A stretch of 18,141 nt of DNA from JBBTVP01 sp038063175 (GCA_038063175.1 JBBTVP010000025.1:1-18141); one strand, 5' to 3'; numbered from the stretch's first letter, positions 7,555 to 14,342 are shown. Notes: generated by a model not told the origin, from the sequence alone. Numbers and translations: made by a program.

Positions 7555-7560
7555 GTATAT

Positions 7561-7751
7561 CTAGCTCTTTGATACTGAAACTTGTCCGGCAGAGCCGGAT
7601 CTTGCTCTGTAAGACATATTTGCCATAGCAGAAAGTTCCTTGAGATAGCTCGGAATTTCCCGCTATGGCAAATCCGCCGCAGTGGCGGAAGCCCGCTAGC
7701 AACTTCCGACACGTTCGCAGAAGCGAACACGTCAGACGAAGGAAACACGTC
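7561..7751 (+). promoter_or_regulatory. Long structured 5' leader with tandem hairpins
   Basis: Four hairpins can be drawn. TCCGGC (7585-7590) pairs with GCCGGA (7594-7599). ATTTGCCATAGC (7618-7629) pairs perfectly with GCTATGGCAAAT (7662-7673), and the pairing continues inward. TCCGCC (7673-7678) pairs with GGCGGA (7684-7689). GTTCGC (7713-7718) pairs with GCGAAC (7723-7728). In addition CAGAGC (7590-7595) can pair with GCTCTG (7604-7609), which excludes the first hairpin. A ribosome-binding site AAGGA (7739-7743) precedes the ATG. No known riboswitch class is recognised. Confidence 0.6.
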
Positions 7752-8405
7752 ATGGCCGACAAGTTTACTTTCAGTAGCGCAGGACTCGTGCATGAACTCG
7801 AGCTCGCGATGGATCGGGTAGGTGGTTGGAACGCTGCCATCGTGAAGCGGATGTGCGAAGGTGATCGTCTTGTGCATATTCGTGAAGTCCTTCTCGGTCA
7901 GGCCGAGATTGTGTATCCTCCCTGCATCGTCGACTGCGATCTCAACCCCACGGCTCCCAAGGGCTGGACGGTCAAATCCCATGCGAAAGGTGGGAAGGTG
8001 AAGCTCGAACGCCGTGGCGATGCTCTTTTCGTCGACGGGGTCGAGATCGAACTTTTCCTCGACGACACGCAGAAGAAGGACTCGATTCAAGGCCACAAGC
8101 TTCGCGAGAAGCTCACGGGCAAGCCCGTCCTGAACGCGTGCGTCTTGGACTACCTCCTCGCGCATCCCCACCTCATCCCCGAGAGCTGGAAGAAGGACGA
8201 GCAGGGCCGCACCCGCTACATCTTCTTCTGGGGAACCATCTTCCGCGACTCCGGTGACGGCCTGGGCGTCAGGTGTCTGTGCTGGGACGGCGGCAGGTGG
8301 AGCTGGGGCTACGGCTGGCTCGGCAGCGGCTTCGGCGATCAGGACCTTGCGGCCGTGTGCGCCGCGCCTATCGGCAGGCAGGCAAGTCTACTCGCCGCAG
8401 CGTAG
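7752..8405 (+). CDS. Conserved hypothetical protein, Trp/Gly-rich C-terminal region
   Basis: I cannot give a function. The 217 residues resemble a family I associate with parcubacterial genomes (N-terminus F-T-F-S-S-A-G-L-V-H-E-L-E, later P-V-L-N-A-C-V-L-D-Y-L-L-A-H-P, and a tail R-Y-I-F-F-W-G-T-I-F-R-D). The last third is rich in W and G (CLCWDGGRWSWGYGWLG). There is no signal peptide or membrane segment, so it is probably cytoplasmic. The ATG at 7752 has AAGGA at 8-nt spacing; an in-frame GTG/TTG-type extension to 7665 would run through the leader hairpins and is rejected. Expression is from a consensus promoter and a terminator follows, so it is monocistronic. The final residues after A-A-V look unlike the rest of the protein and may be a recent read-through extension. 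Confidence 0.85.
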   Translation: MADKFTFSSAGLVHELELAMDRVGGWNAAIVKRMCEGDRLVHIREVLLGQAEIVYPPCIVDCDLNPTAPKGWTVKSHAKGGKVKLERRGDALFVDGVEIELFLDDTQKKDSIQGHKLREKLTGKPVLNACVLDYLLAHPHLIPESWKKDEQGRTRYIFFWGTIFRDSGDGLGVRCLCWDGGRWSWGYGWLGSGFGDQDLAAVCAAPIGRQASLLAAA

Positions 8406-8430
8406 CGAAGGCAGACAGGATTCGATTCGA

Positions 8431-8470
8431 CCCCGCGTTTCTCACAGGAGAGATGCGGGGTTCTTAATTT
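8431..8470 (+). terminator. Probable terminator after the hypothetical gene
   Basis: CCCCGC (8431-8436) pairs with GCGGGG (8455-8460), with further pairing of TTTCTC to GAGAGA inside, followed by TTCTTAATTT. The T-tract is imperfect. Confidence 0.65.
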
Positions 8471-8481
8471 GTGCACGCACA

Positions 8482-8510
8482 TTGGAGAAAAAGTTTTTCT
8501 GATTTAGAAT
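8482..8510 (+). promoter_or_regulatory. Promoter of gatC
   Basis: TTGGAG (8482-8487), a 17-bp spacer and TAGAAT (8505-8510) precede the ATG at 8518 by only 7 nt, so transcription may start almost at the start codon. AGGA at 8511-8514 would be too close to act as a normal ribosome-binding site. Confidence 0.6.
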
Positions 8511-8517
8511 AGGAAAC

Positions 8518-8817
8518 ATGGCAGAAATTGGAAAACGGGAGTTAGAGCACCTCGCAGAGCTTGCGAGAATCGAGCTCCACGAGAAGGAGAAAGAAAAACT
8601 CATTGTAGACCTCGGAAATATTTTAAAGCATTTTGAAGAGCTGAAAGCGCTTAATACCGACGGGGTGGAGCCACTTACGGGAGGCACTTCGGAAAAAAAC
8701 GTACTTCGCGAAGATGCGGATTTAGGACGTCCTTTTGGAGTGGAACCCGGGAAGCTTATCGAAGCATTCCCCGATCGAGAGGGTGATTACCTAAAAGTGC
8801 CACCGGTTTTCGAATGA
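8518..8817 (+). CDS. gatC: Asp-tRNA(Asn)/Glu-tRNA(Gln) amidotransferase subunit C
   Basis: GatC is the small scaffold subunit that wraps GatA and GatB and stabilises the GatCAB complex, which amidates Glu-tRNA(Gln) or Asp-tRNA(Asn). The 99 residues show the family pattern: LEHLAELARIEL near the N-terminus, IVDLGNILKHFEELKALNTDGVEPL in the middle, then L-R-E-D and a C-terminal Y-L-K-V-P-P-V-F-E. It lies directly before gatA, separated only by palindrome copy 3, which starts about 18 nt after the stop codon. GatB is not in this window. It appears to be transcribed from a start at or next to the ATG. Confidence 0.96.
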   Translation: MAEIGKRELEHLAELARIELHEKEKEKLIVDLGNILKHFEELKALNTDGVEPLTGGTSEKNVLREDADLGRPFGVEPGKLIEAFPDREGDYLKVPPVFE

Positions 8818-8834
8818 ATGCGATGCAAATAATT

Positions 8835-8924
8835 GCGATGCCAATATACGAATGCATACTAATTATACTAATGCGACGTAACGATCATTCGTATTATTAG
8901 TATGAATTAGTATATTAGCATCGC
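8835..8924 (+). repeat. Dispersed imperfect palindrome, copy 3 (upstream of gatA)
   Basis: This 90-bp element begins GCGATGCCAATATACG and ends TTAGCATCGC. The two arms of about 39 nt match with five mismatches around a centre containing ACGTAACGAT. It is very close to copy 2 (5374-5462). The gatA ATG lies 9 nt after its end. An extra end-like GCGATGCAAAT at 8820-8830 sits just upstream, as it does beside copy 2. Confidence 0.92.
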
Positions 8925-8933
8925 AGTATAACC

Positions 8934-10458
8934 ATGCATCTCCACAATTTAACTATCAAAAACTTCCACGAGGGGCTTTTGAAAAAAGAATTTTCCGCGC
9001 TCGAAGTTGCAGAAGCGTATTATTGGCGTATCACCGAAAAGGATCCTGAAATCGGGGCGTACCTTACCCTCACTCGCGACCTCGCCATGCGGCAGGCAGA
9101 AGCGGCAGACGTGAAAGTGGCGAAAGGGGAGCAAGTCGGGCCACTTGAAGGCGTTCCCATTGCGGTCAAGGACAATATTTTAATCCAAGGGGAGCGGGTA
9201 ACCGCCGGTTCAAAGATTCTCGCTGATTACGTTGCCCCCTACGATGCGGGAGTAGTCACAAAACTTCGGGGAGCGGGTGCGGTCTTTCTTGGAAAGACAA
9301 ATCTCGATGAATTCGCGATGGGCGCGTCAACTGAAAACTCCGGGTTTCACGTAACAAAGAATCCACACGACACCACACGGGTTCCCGGAGGATCATCGGG
9401 TGGATCCGCAGCGGCAGTTGCCGCGCACATGGCGCTCGGGGCGCTTGGGTCTGATACCGGTGGCTCTATCCGGCAGCCCGCGGCATTTTCCGGAGTGGTG
9501 GGATTAAAACCTACCTACGGAGCAGTATCTCGATCTGGACTTATTGCCATGGCATCAAGCTTGGACCAGATTGGTCCCATTACGCGAACTGTGGAGGACG
9601 CAGAGATACTGTTCCGCGCCATAGAAGGAAANNNNNNNNNNAGGAAAAGATGCATATGCCGCGACGAGTCGGGGGGGCGGGGCATGGCCCGAGCCAACGT
9701 TTGAAGAAATAAAGAAAATGAAAATCGGTCTTCCCGAGGAATACTTTATTCCAGGAATGGAGCCGGAAGTGGTACGTGCCATGGAAGAAGTAGAGCGGGA
9801 TTTCAAGAGTCTTGGGATGGAGGTAAAGCGAGTGAACCTTCCGCACACGCGCTATGCTCTTTCCTGTTACTACATCATTGTTCCCGCGGAAGTATCTTCG
9901 AATCTCGCGCGCTACGATGGGATACGGTATGGGACAAGTGACCCCGAAAAGCTTCGCCACGGGGCGAGCAAGAGACAAGCGACAAGTTTAGTAGATCGTT
10001 ACCGAAAGGTGCGGAGCCACGGGCTTGGAGCAGAGGTAAAACGGCGGGTGATTTTGGGAACTTTCGTGCTTTCATCCGGCTACTACGATGCGTACTATTC
10101 GAAAGCGCAAAAAGTTCGCCGGCTTGTGAAAGAAGATTTCGAAAAAGCGTTCAAGGAGGTAGATATTCTCTTGACGCCGGTATCGCCCACGCGTGCATTT
10201 AAAATCGGAGAGAAAGCCGACGATCCGCTTGCTATGTACCTTGCGGATGTATTCACAATTCCTGCGAACCTTGCGGGAGTGCCAGCAATATCGATACCGG
10301 TGCGACAAGCGACAAGTGACAGGCGACAAGAAACAGATCCCATTTTCCATGTCGCTTCCCCCATGTCGCTTCCGGTGGGTTTCCAGCTTATCGGTAAGCA
10401 CTTCCACGAAAGTGACCTTTTCGCAGTCGGAAAACTCTACGAGCGGCTTTCCTCATAA
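8934..10458 (+). CDS. gatA: Glu-tRNA(Gln)/Asp-tRNA(Asn) amidotransferase subunit A, interrupted by an assembly gap
   Basis: GatA is the glutaminase (amidase-signature) subunit that releases ammonia for transamidation. The catalytic Ser-cisSer-Lys triad is intact: Lys79 (G-V-P-I-A-V-K), Ser154 (P-G-G-S-S-G-G-S) and Ser178 (D-T-G-G-S-I). The frame shifts across the Ns at 9632-9641, but the bases on each side share AGGAAA. Merging them gives I-E-G-K-D-A-Y and one open frame of 502 residues. After the gap W-P-E-P-T-F-E-E-I-K-K-M continues normally. Two low-complexity insertions lie at 9965-9988 and 10302-10374, before the typical L-P-V-G-F-Q-L-I-G end. The start follows palindrome copy 3 without a Shine-Dalgarno sequence. 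Confidence 0.96.
9632..9641. other. Scaffold gap (10 N), probably a false gap
   Basis: The 10 Ns are a placeholder. The left flank ends in AGGAAA (9626-9631) and the right flank starts with AGGAAA (9642-9647). Collapsing this overlap gives a continuous gatA frame whose length is an exact multiple of three. Confidence 0.85.
9965..9988 (+). repeat. Low-complexity word repeat inside gatA
   Basis: Tandem variants of GAGACAAGCGACAAG. The same GCGACAAG word returns at 10302-10330. Confidence 0.45.
10302..10374 (+). repeat. Low-complexity insertion with inverted words inside gatA
   Basis: Three or four GCGACAAG-like words (10302-10330) are followed by two CCATGTCGCTTCC words (10348-10373) that are close to their reverse complement, so the segment can fold back. 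It encodes about 24 extra residues between I-S-I-P-V and L-P-V-G-F-Q. Confidence 0.6.
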
Positions 10459-10463
10459 ATAGG

Positions 10464-10495
10464 AAAGCCACCGGGGCGTGAGCGCCAGTGGCTTT
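10464..10495. terminator. Bidirectional terminator between gatA and purCE
   Basis: AAAGCCAC (10464-10471) pairs with GTGGCTTT (10488-10495), with inner GGCG/CGCC pairing. It lies 5 bp after the gatA stop and 22 bp after the convergent purCE stop, and can serve both. Confidence 0.8.
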
Positions 10496-10517
10496 GGTTT
10501 GTAGTGGAAGGTACAGT

Positions 10518-11819
10518 TCACGATCCGATCGAGATGGTGTTCTCGAATCGTTTTTCTTGTCGGAAGCGGAGTGCGGCGTAGAGCGCTGGATTCCGGGCGG
10601 CGAGGATCTGGAGCGCGGCGAGGAAAGCATTCCCCGGATCGAGGACGGTCATGAGAGGGACGTTCGAGGGCATGCGGAGTGAAGACCAGACGTCGTCGGG
10701 GAACTTCTCGAACTCCGCAGGCACCGCGATGACGGGGACGGTTGTATGGGCGGCAAGGACTGGGCCTGTCCCATTCGATCGGCCTACGTAGGCGATCACG
10801 ACCGAATCCGGAACGAGTCCGAGTTGTCGGTCGAGCTCGGCAAGCGCCTTCATTGGTTCCTTGTGAACCGAACAGAAGACCTTCTCGTACTTTCGGAACG
10901 CTTCCGGAACGCCGAGAGTTGCCATCGCATCGTCAAAGGAGCGAAGGTCGTCCTTCACTGATCCGCACCAGATGATAATCTGCTGGCGGGGGATGTGAAA
11001 ACGGCTGGTGCGCTCGGCGACTAGGATATACCGCGAAGCGACTTCGTCGAGTCCTTGGCCATCTCGATACACCTGCTTGTCGAGATGATCACCTTCGTCG
11101 AGGAGGCGCCAGGAATCGTTGTCGATGACATCCGCGAGAACGTATTCGCCCTTCGTGTTTGTGCCGAACTCGACTTTGAGGTCCACGAGCTTGAGGCCTT
11201 GAAGGCGCCACGCTTGCTCGAGGATAAGGAAGATTCGCCTCGCTTCGTTCGCGAGCTGCGCCCGCCCTGCAGGAGTACCAAAGCTCTTCGGCATCGGAAT
11301 CTTCGCGATCGGAGCTTCCGAATTTACGAAGTGCTTCGGGTGGAAAAGGGAAGCCTTTCCATCGTTCCCGAAGAGAATGAGAGGATCGTCGACGGGGAGA
11401 GAAGTATCTTCCCATTGCTGACCCGTCGTCTTCAAGAAGAATTCGACGATCAGGCGGGAAAAAGTGTGGTCTAGCGGAATGTGTCGGTGGCGCTTCAGGT
11501 AAGAACTTGCCGGGACCACGGAACGGCGCACCACGACCTCAAACGGCAGCATCTCGCAGAGTTCTGCGATGAACGAAGTCGAAGAGTCCTGCTCACGGAA
11601 CGTGACCGAGATGTCCGCGTCCTGGAGAAGCCGGAAGACATTCACGGTTGTCGTTGTTGCGAGTCGGGCCTTCCCCGGGATCACGTCTCGCTTTGCGCCG
11701 TCGCCGGCGGTGATGTCGTCCTTTGCCTCGAAGATTGCGAGGTTACTGTCGGTGGGGTGGGGGCGAACGACCTTCGTCTTTCCCTCTCTCAACACGATTT
11801 TGTTTTCAACGTGCGGCAT
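10518..11819 (-). CDS. purCE: Bifunctional SAICAR synthetase / AIR carboxylase (PurC-PurE fusion, PAICS type)
   Basis: The 433 residues combine two purine steps: AIR to CAIR (PurE) and CAIR plus Asp to SAICAR (PurC). Residues 1 to about 275 are PurC, with EGKTK at 12-16, KDDITAGDGAKRD at 33-45, LVDLKVEFG at 211-219 and VLADVIDNDSWRL at 227-239. Residues about 279-430 are PurE, with SVHK at 317-320, GRSNGTGPV at 346-354 and DVWSSLRMPS at 376-385. S-x-H-K rather than S-A-H-R, and the C-P order, fit the class II, animal-type PAICS, which takes CO2 directly and needs no PurK. The first-domain GS motif reads W-C-G-S-V-K-D, a divergent form. The start is ATG; only a distant GGGAG lies upstream. It is monocistronic. 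Confidence 0.93.
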   Translation of the reverse strand: MPHVENKIVLREGKTKVVRPHPTDSNLAIFEAKDDITAGDGAKRDVIPGKARLATTTTVNVFRLLQDADISVTFREQDSSTSFIAELCEMLPFEVVVRRSVVPASSYLKRHRHIPLDHTFSRLIVEFFLKTTGQQWEDTSLPVDDPLILFGNDGKASLFHPKHFVNSEAPIAKIPMPKSFGTPAGRAQLANEARRIFLILEQAWRLQGLKLVDLKVEFGTNTKGEYVLADVIDNDSWRLLDEGDHLDKQVYRDGQGLDEVASRYILVAERTSRFHIPRQQIIIWCGSVKDDLRSFDDAMATLGVPEAFRKYEKVFCSVHKEPMKALAELDRQLGLVPDSVVIAYVGRSNGTGPVLAAHTTVPVIAVPAEFEKFPDDVWSSLRMPSNVPLMTVLDPGNAFLAALQILAARNPALYAALRFRQEKRFENTISIGS

Positions 11820-11860
11820 ACGAGTGTCAACTTTCTCCCGGCGAAATGCCGAGTAGCTAC

Positions 11861-11890
11861 AGAGTAGCGGGATTTGTTTATAAGTGTCAA
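11861..11890 (-). promoter_or_regulatory. Promoter of purCE
   Basis: On the minus strand TTGACA (11890-11885), an 18-bp spacer and TACTCT (11866-11861) precede the gene. The expected leader is about 35 nt and begins with the palindrome GTAGCTAC. The same -10 hexamer is used before purH. Confidence 0.55.
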
Positions 11891-11903
11891 AACGGATTTA
11901 CAT

Positions 11904-11942
11904 TAAAAAAATCGGGCCACACTGCGTATGCAGTGTGGCCCG
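11904..11942 (-). terminator. Rho-independent terminator of purH
   Basis: A perfect 13-bp stem (11913-11925 with 11930-11942) and a 4-nt loop are followed on the minus strand by a run of seven or eight T residues. It lies 22 bp after the purH stop. Confidence 0.93.
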
Positions 11943-11964
11943 GTAGTTCGCTCGGCAAAATAGG

Positions 11965-13647
11965 TCAGTGGCCGTAGAAGCCGCGACCCAGCTTGTCCGA
12001 GATGAGGCAGAGAGTTACGCCTCGGTCCCCGCAGAATTTCTTCACCTCGTCATCACGGATTGATCCGCTCGTTGACTGGATGAGAGAAATCCCTGCATCT
12101 GCGAGCCATGCCGGTGCGTCCGTGAACGGGAAGAAACTGTCGCTCGATGCGACTGCACCTTTGGTCGAATGTCCCGCTCGTAGTGCTTGGGCGAGCGCGA
12201 GGTTTGCAGCGCCTACGCGGTCCTGCTGACCAACACCGTTCCCAATCAACATTCCATTTTTCACGAGAGAGATGGTGTTGCTCGTGCTTGTTGCAGAGAT
12301 CGCCCATGCGAGGATCACATCGCGCCGTTCCTGAGTGTTCACTGTCTTGCCGTTCGGAACGAGGTGTTCGACGGTGAGACCGTTCAAGTCGAGCACAAAC
12401 GTGTAGTTTGGCTGAACAAGGAATCCTCCTCGTACCGGGCGAATGCGTGGCCTCGAATCGAGCGAATGCACGCCGAGGTTTCCGAGCGCCGGATTCGTAA
12501 TGATCCGACACCTGCCGTTCTTTCGGCGGAGCATCTGGATAGCAGCATCGGAAAATCCCGGCGCGATGACAGCATCGAGCACGCGTCGTTCTTTGGGTCC
12601 CATGCCGTGTTTCACGAGAACTTCCGCAGTGAAGTGGTTGAGTGTGAAGTTCACCATGACAACACCCCCAAAGATGGCAAGGGGGTTCCCCTCGACCATG
12701 CGTGATACGACTTCGATCTCGTTGTCGCCCACGGCTGATCCGCACGCATTCCCGTGTTTCACGCCGATTGCAATTCGGGGGATCGAACCGAAGTTCACGC
12801 TGAACCCCGCAGCGATGTGGGTCATAGTCTGGAGGACCCGGTCCACATCTGTGAGATTCACGAAGCTTGGTTCTGTGCCCTCGACTTCCACAAATCGGTG
12901 GAGTGCGAGAGGATCTGTGCTGTTTGTGGCATAGAGTCCGACCGGGGCTTGTTGCGGATTCTCTCCGTACTTGCAAAGTGCGAAAAGGGTGCCACCGACG
13001 ACAAATTGCTTCGGCAGGAACAATTGAGTCGCTCCCTCGAGTACTTCCTGCTCATCGAGCCATCGCGTGATCGCCGCGTCGTAGGCGGCAGTCGTTGCGA
13101 AGGCCTTCAAAGCGAGTTCACGGCGCAACGTTTCAGAAAGTCTTCCGTTTTCTTTCTCGAGCTCGTTTACTACTCGAGCGTAGTCCCCTGGGTCGGTGAC
13201 GATGCCAACGAAACGGTGATTCTTCGCTGCGGATCGGACCATTGAAGGTCCTCCGATATCGATTTGTTCGATCGCTTCAGCTCGGGTGACGCCATCTTTC
13301 GCGACCGTTGCTTCGAATGGATAGAGGTTCACTACGACGAGATCGATGGCGGCGATGCCGTGTTCGATCATCGAATTCGTGTGGGTCTGGTCATCGCGAA
13401 GGGCGAGGATGCCGCCGTGCACCTTGGGGTGTAAAGTCTTCACTCGTCCATGCATCATCTCGGGGAAACCCGTGTACTCCGAGACATCTTGGACTGGAAT
13501 TCCTGCGGCGCGCAGAGCCGTCGCCGTTCCACCCGTCGAAATAAGGTCGAAACCTAGCTCGACGAGTTGCTCCGCGAAGGGGCAGAGATCTGATTTGTCG
13601 TGGACAGAGATGAGTGCCTTCCGGCGCTCGGTAGTAGTAGACGACAA
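11965..13647 (-). CDS. purH: AICAR transformylase / IMP cyclohydrolase PurH
   Basis: PurH performs the last two steps of IMP synthesis: formylation of AICAR, then ring closure. The N-terminal cyclohydrolase domain has ALISVHDKSDL (11-21), LISTGGTATALRAAGI (35-50) and HGRVKTLHPKVHGGILA (66-82). The transformylase domain has KYGENPQQ (226-233) and the catalytic Lys297-His298 pair in V-K-H-G-N-A-C-G, where many homologues read K-H-x-N-P-C-G. The end, SDSFFPFTD and later SGSIRDDEV, is the usual C-terminal pattern. At 560 residues it is a little longer than E. coli PurH. It starts with TTG at 13647, supported by AAAGGA 7 nt upstream; no better ATG exists near the conserved start. It has its own promoter and terminator. 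Confidence 0.95.
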   Translation of the reverse strand: MSSTTTERRKALISVHDKSDLCPFAEQLVELGFDLISTGGTATALRAAGIPVQDVSEYTGFPEMMHGRVKTLHPKVHGGILALRDDQTHTNSMIEHGIAAIDLVVVNLYPFEATVAKDGVTRAEAIEQIDIGGPSMVRSAAKNHRFVGIVTDPGDYARVVNELEKENGRLSETLRRELALKAFATTAAYDAAITRWLDEQEVLEGATQLFLPKQFVVGGTLFALCKYGENPQQAPVGLYATNSTDPLALHRFVEVEGTEPSFVNLTDVDRVLQTMTHIAAGFSVNFGSIPRIAIGVKHGNACGSAVGDNEIEVVSRMVEGNPLAIFGGVVMVNFTLNHFTAEVLVKHGMGPKERRVLDAVIAPGFSDAAIQMLRRKNGRCRIITNPALGNLGVHSLDSRPRIRPVRGGFLVQPNYTFVLDLNGLTVEHLVPNGKTVNTQERRDVILAWAISATSTSNTISLVKNGMLIGNGVGQQDRVGAANLALAQALRAGHSTKGAVASSDSFFPFTDAPAWLADAGISLIQSTSGSIRDDEVKKFCGDRGVTLCLISDKLGRGFYGH

Positions 13648-13695
13648 AGGTATTTCCTTTCTGCGTTCAAGGTTTTGTGCGTAGGTACCGACGTC

Positions 13696-13724
13696 AGAGT
13701 ACCAATGCGCAGAAAATCGGTCAA
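13696..13724 (-). promoter_or_regulatory. Promoter of purH
   Basis: On the minus strand TTGACC (13724-13719), a 17-bp spacer and TACTCT (13701-13696) lie about 50 bp before the TTG start. Two 6-bp palindromes, GACGTC and GGTACC, follow the -10 box and could be operators, but this is not testable here. Confidence 0.55.
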
Positions 13725-13730
13725 ATTATT

Positions 13731-13763
13731 ACAAACCCCGGCGCGACATGGTCATCCGGGGTT
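13731..13763 (-). terminator. Terminator of the 125-residue gene
   Basis: AACCCCGG (13734-13741) and CCGGGGTT (13756-13763) form an 8-bp stem, with GAC/GTC pairing inside. On the minus strand it is followed by a weak T-rich tract. Confidence 0.7.
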
Positions 13764-13780
13764 CGATTCGATGCAAGATA

Positions 13781-14158
13781 TTACGGTTTTCGACCGTTCT
13801 GTCTTGCATGAGCGATGTGGGGAGAAATTCGTTCTACGAGGAGTGAAATCGTGGCATCGCGTGCGTTCCCTTGGCCAAGATCAACTTTCCGCTCGGCAGT
13901 CCGCGCTTCATCGATCCAAGCCCCGATGTAGCCGCGAGCTTCGCGGGTGTCGCCGTTTAGTACCTCGGGAGGTTGTGTTGGTTCGAACGGTCCTCGTGCA
14001 ATGATGCACTCAAGGGAATTCACAAGGCGCCTCGTCGCGCTTTTGCTTAGCGCAATTTGTCTTCCTTGCTGGTTGCAATCGCTACGCCATGTCTCGACGA
14101 GCGCTCTCGCTCTTCCCCATGCCTCGGTTCTCGAAGCGGGGACACTGATTTTTTCCAT
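13781..14158 (-). CDS. Hypothetical protein, 125 residues
   Basis: I do not recognise this protein. It is soluble, with no signal peptide or hydrophobic segment, and is rich in Arg and Ala with probable helices (TEAWGRARALVETWRSD; NARDATISLLVERISPHI). That the gene is real is supported by AAAGGAG 9 nt before the ATG, a TTGACC/TATATT promoter and a terminator. It lies between purH and the divergent fabH-like gene and is transcribed in the same direction as the purine genes but as its own unit. A link to purine metabolism is only positional. A nucleic-acid- or nucleotide-binding role would be a guess. Confidence 0.75.
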   Translation of the reverse strand: MEKISVPASRTEAWGRARALVETWRSDCNQQGRQIALSKSATRRLVNSLECIIARGPFEPTQPPEVLNGDTREARGYIGAWIDEARTAERKVDLGQGNARDATISLLVERISPHIAHARQNGRKP

Positions 14159-14192
14159 CGCGTTTTACTCCTTTCTCGCGAATGCTTCCGTC

Positions 14193-14220
14193 AATATACG
14201 GATTTCCCACATAAGGTCAA
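14193..14220 (-). promoter_or_regulatory. Promoter of the 125-residue gene
   Basis: On the minus strand TTGACC (14220-14215), a 16-bp spacer and TATATT (14198-14193) precede the gene, giving a leader of about 28 nt that carries AAAGGAG. Confidence 0.65.
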
Positions 14221-14287
14221 ATGTTTGCTTTGGGTTTTTCTTAAATCGTGATTCGCGAGAGGCAGGTTCGTTTTTTTAAAACGATAG

Positions 14288-14296
14288 TGCTATGAT
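14288..14296 (+). promoter_or_regulatory. Extended -10 promoter of the fabH-like gene
   Basis: TGC followed by TATGAT (14291-14296) is an extended -10 box. Only a weak TTCGTT lies at the -35 position. Transcription would begin near 14303, leaving about 40 nt of leader with AAGGAG. Confidence 0.5.
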
Positions 14297-14342
14297 GCCG
14301 GCAGTTCTCGTTTTTCCTAAAATCCAACAAGGAGCGTCAGTG

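Noticed and set aside
7533..8171. Minus-strand 212-residue reading frame opposite the hypothetical gene
   Set aside because: It covers the structured leader and ligA end, has no start signals, and the plus-strand gene has promoter, ribosome-binding site and terminator.
706..8924. The three palindromes as a CRISPR array
   Set aside because: The copies are kilobases apart and separated by genes; there are no spacers or cas genes.
8934..10458. gatA as a frameshifted pseudogene
   Set aside because: The frame change is fully explained by the N gap and the duplicated AGGAAA flanks; all catalytic residues are present.
12053..12976. Minus-strand 307-residue reading frame overlapping purH
   Set aside because: It is the alternative frame of the well-supported purH gene, with an Arg/His/Cys-rich composition typical of shadow frames.
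14292..14342. Upstream ATG at 14292 as the fabH-like start
   Set aside because: It overlaps the extended -10 box, and the ATG at 14343 has AAGGAG at ideal spacing; the added residues do not match the family.
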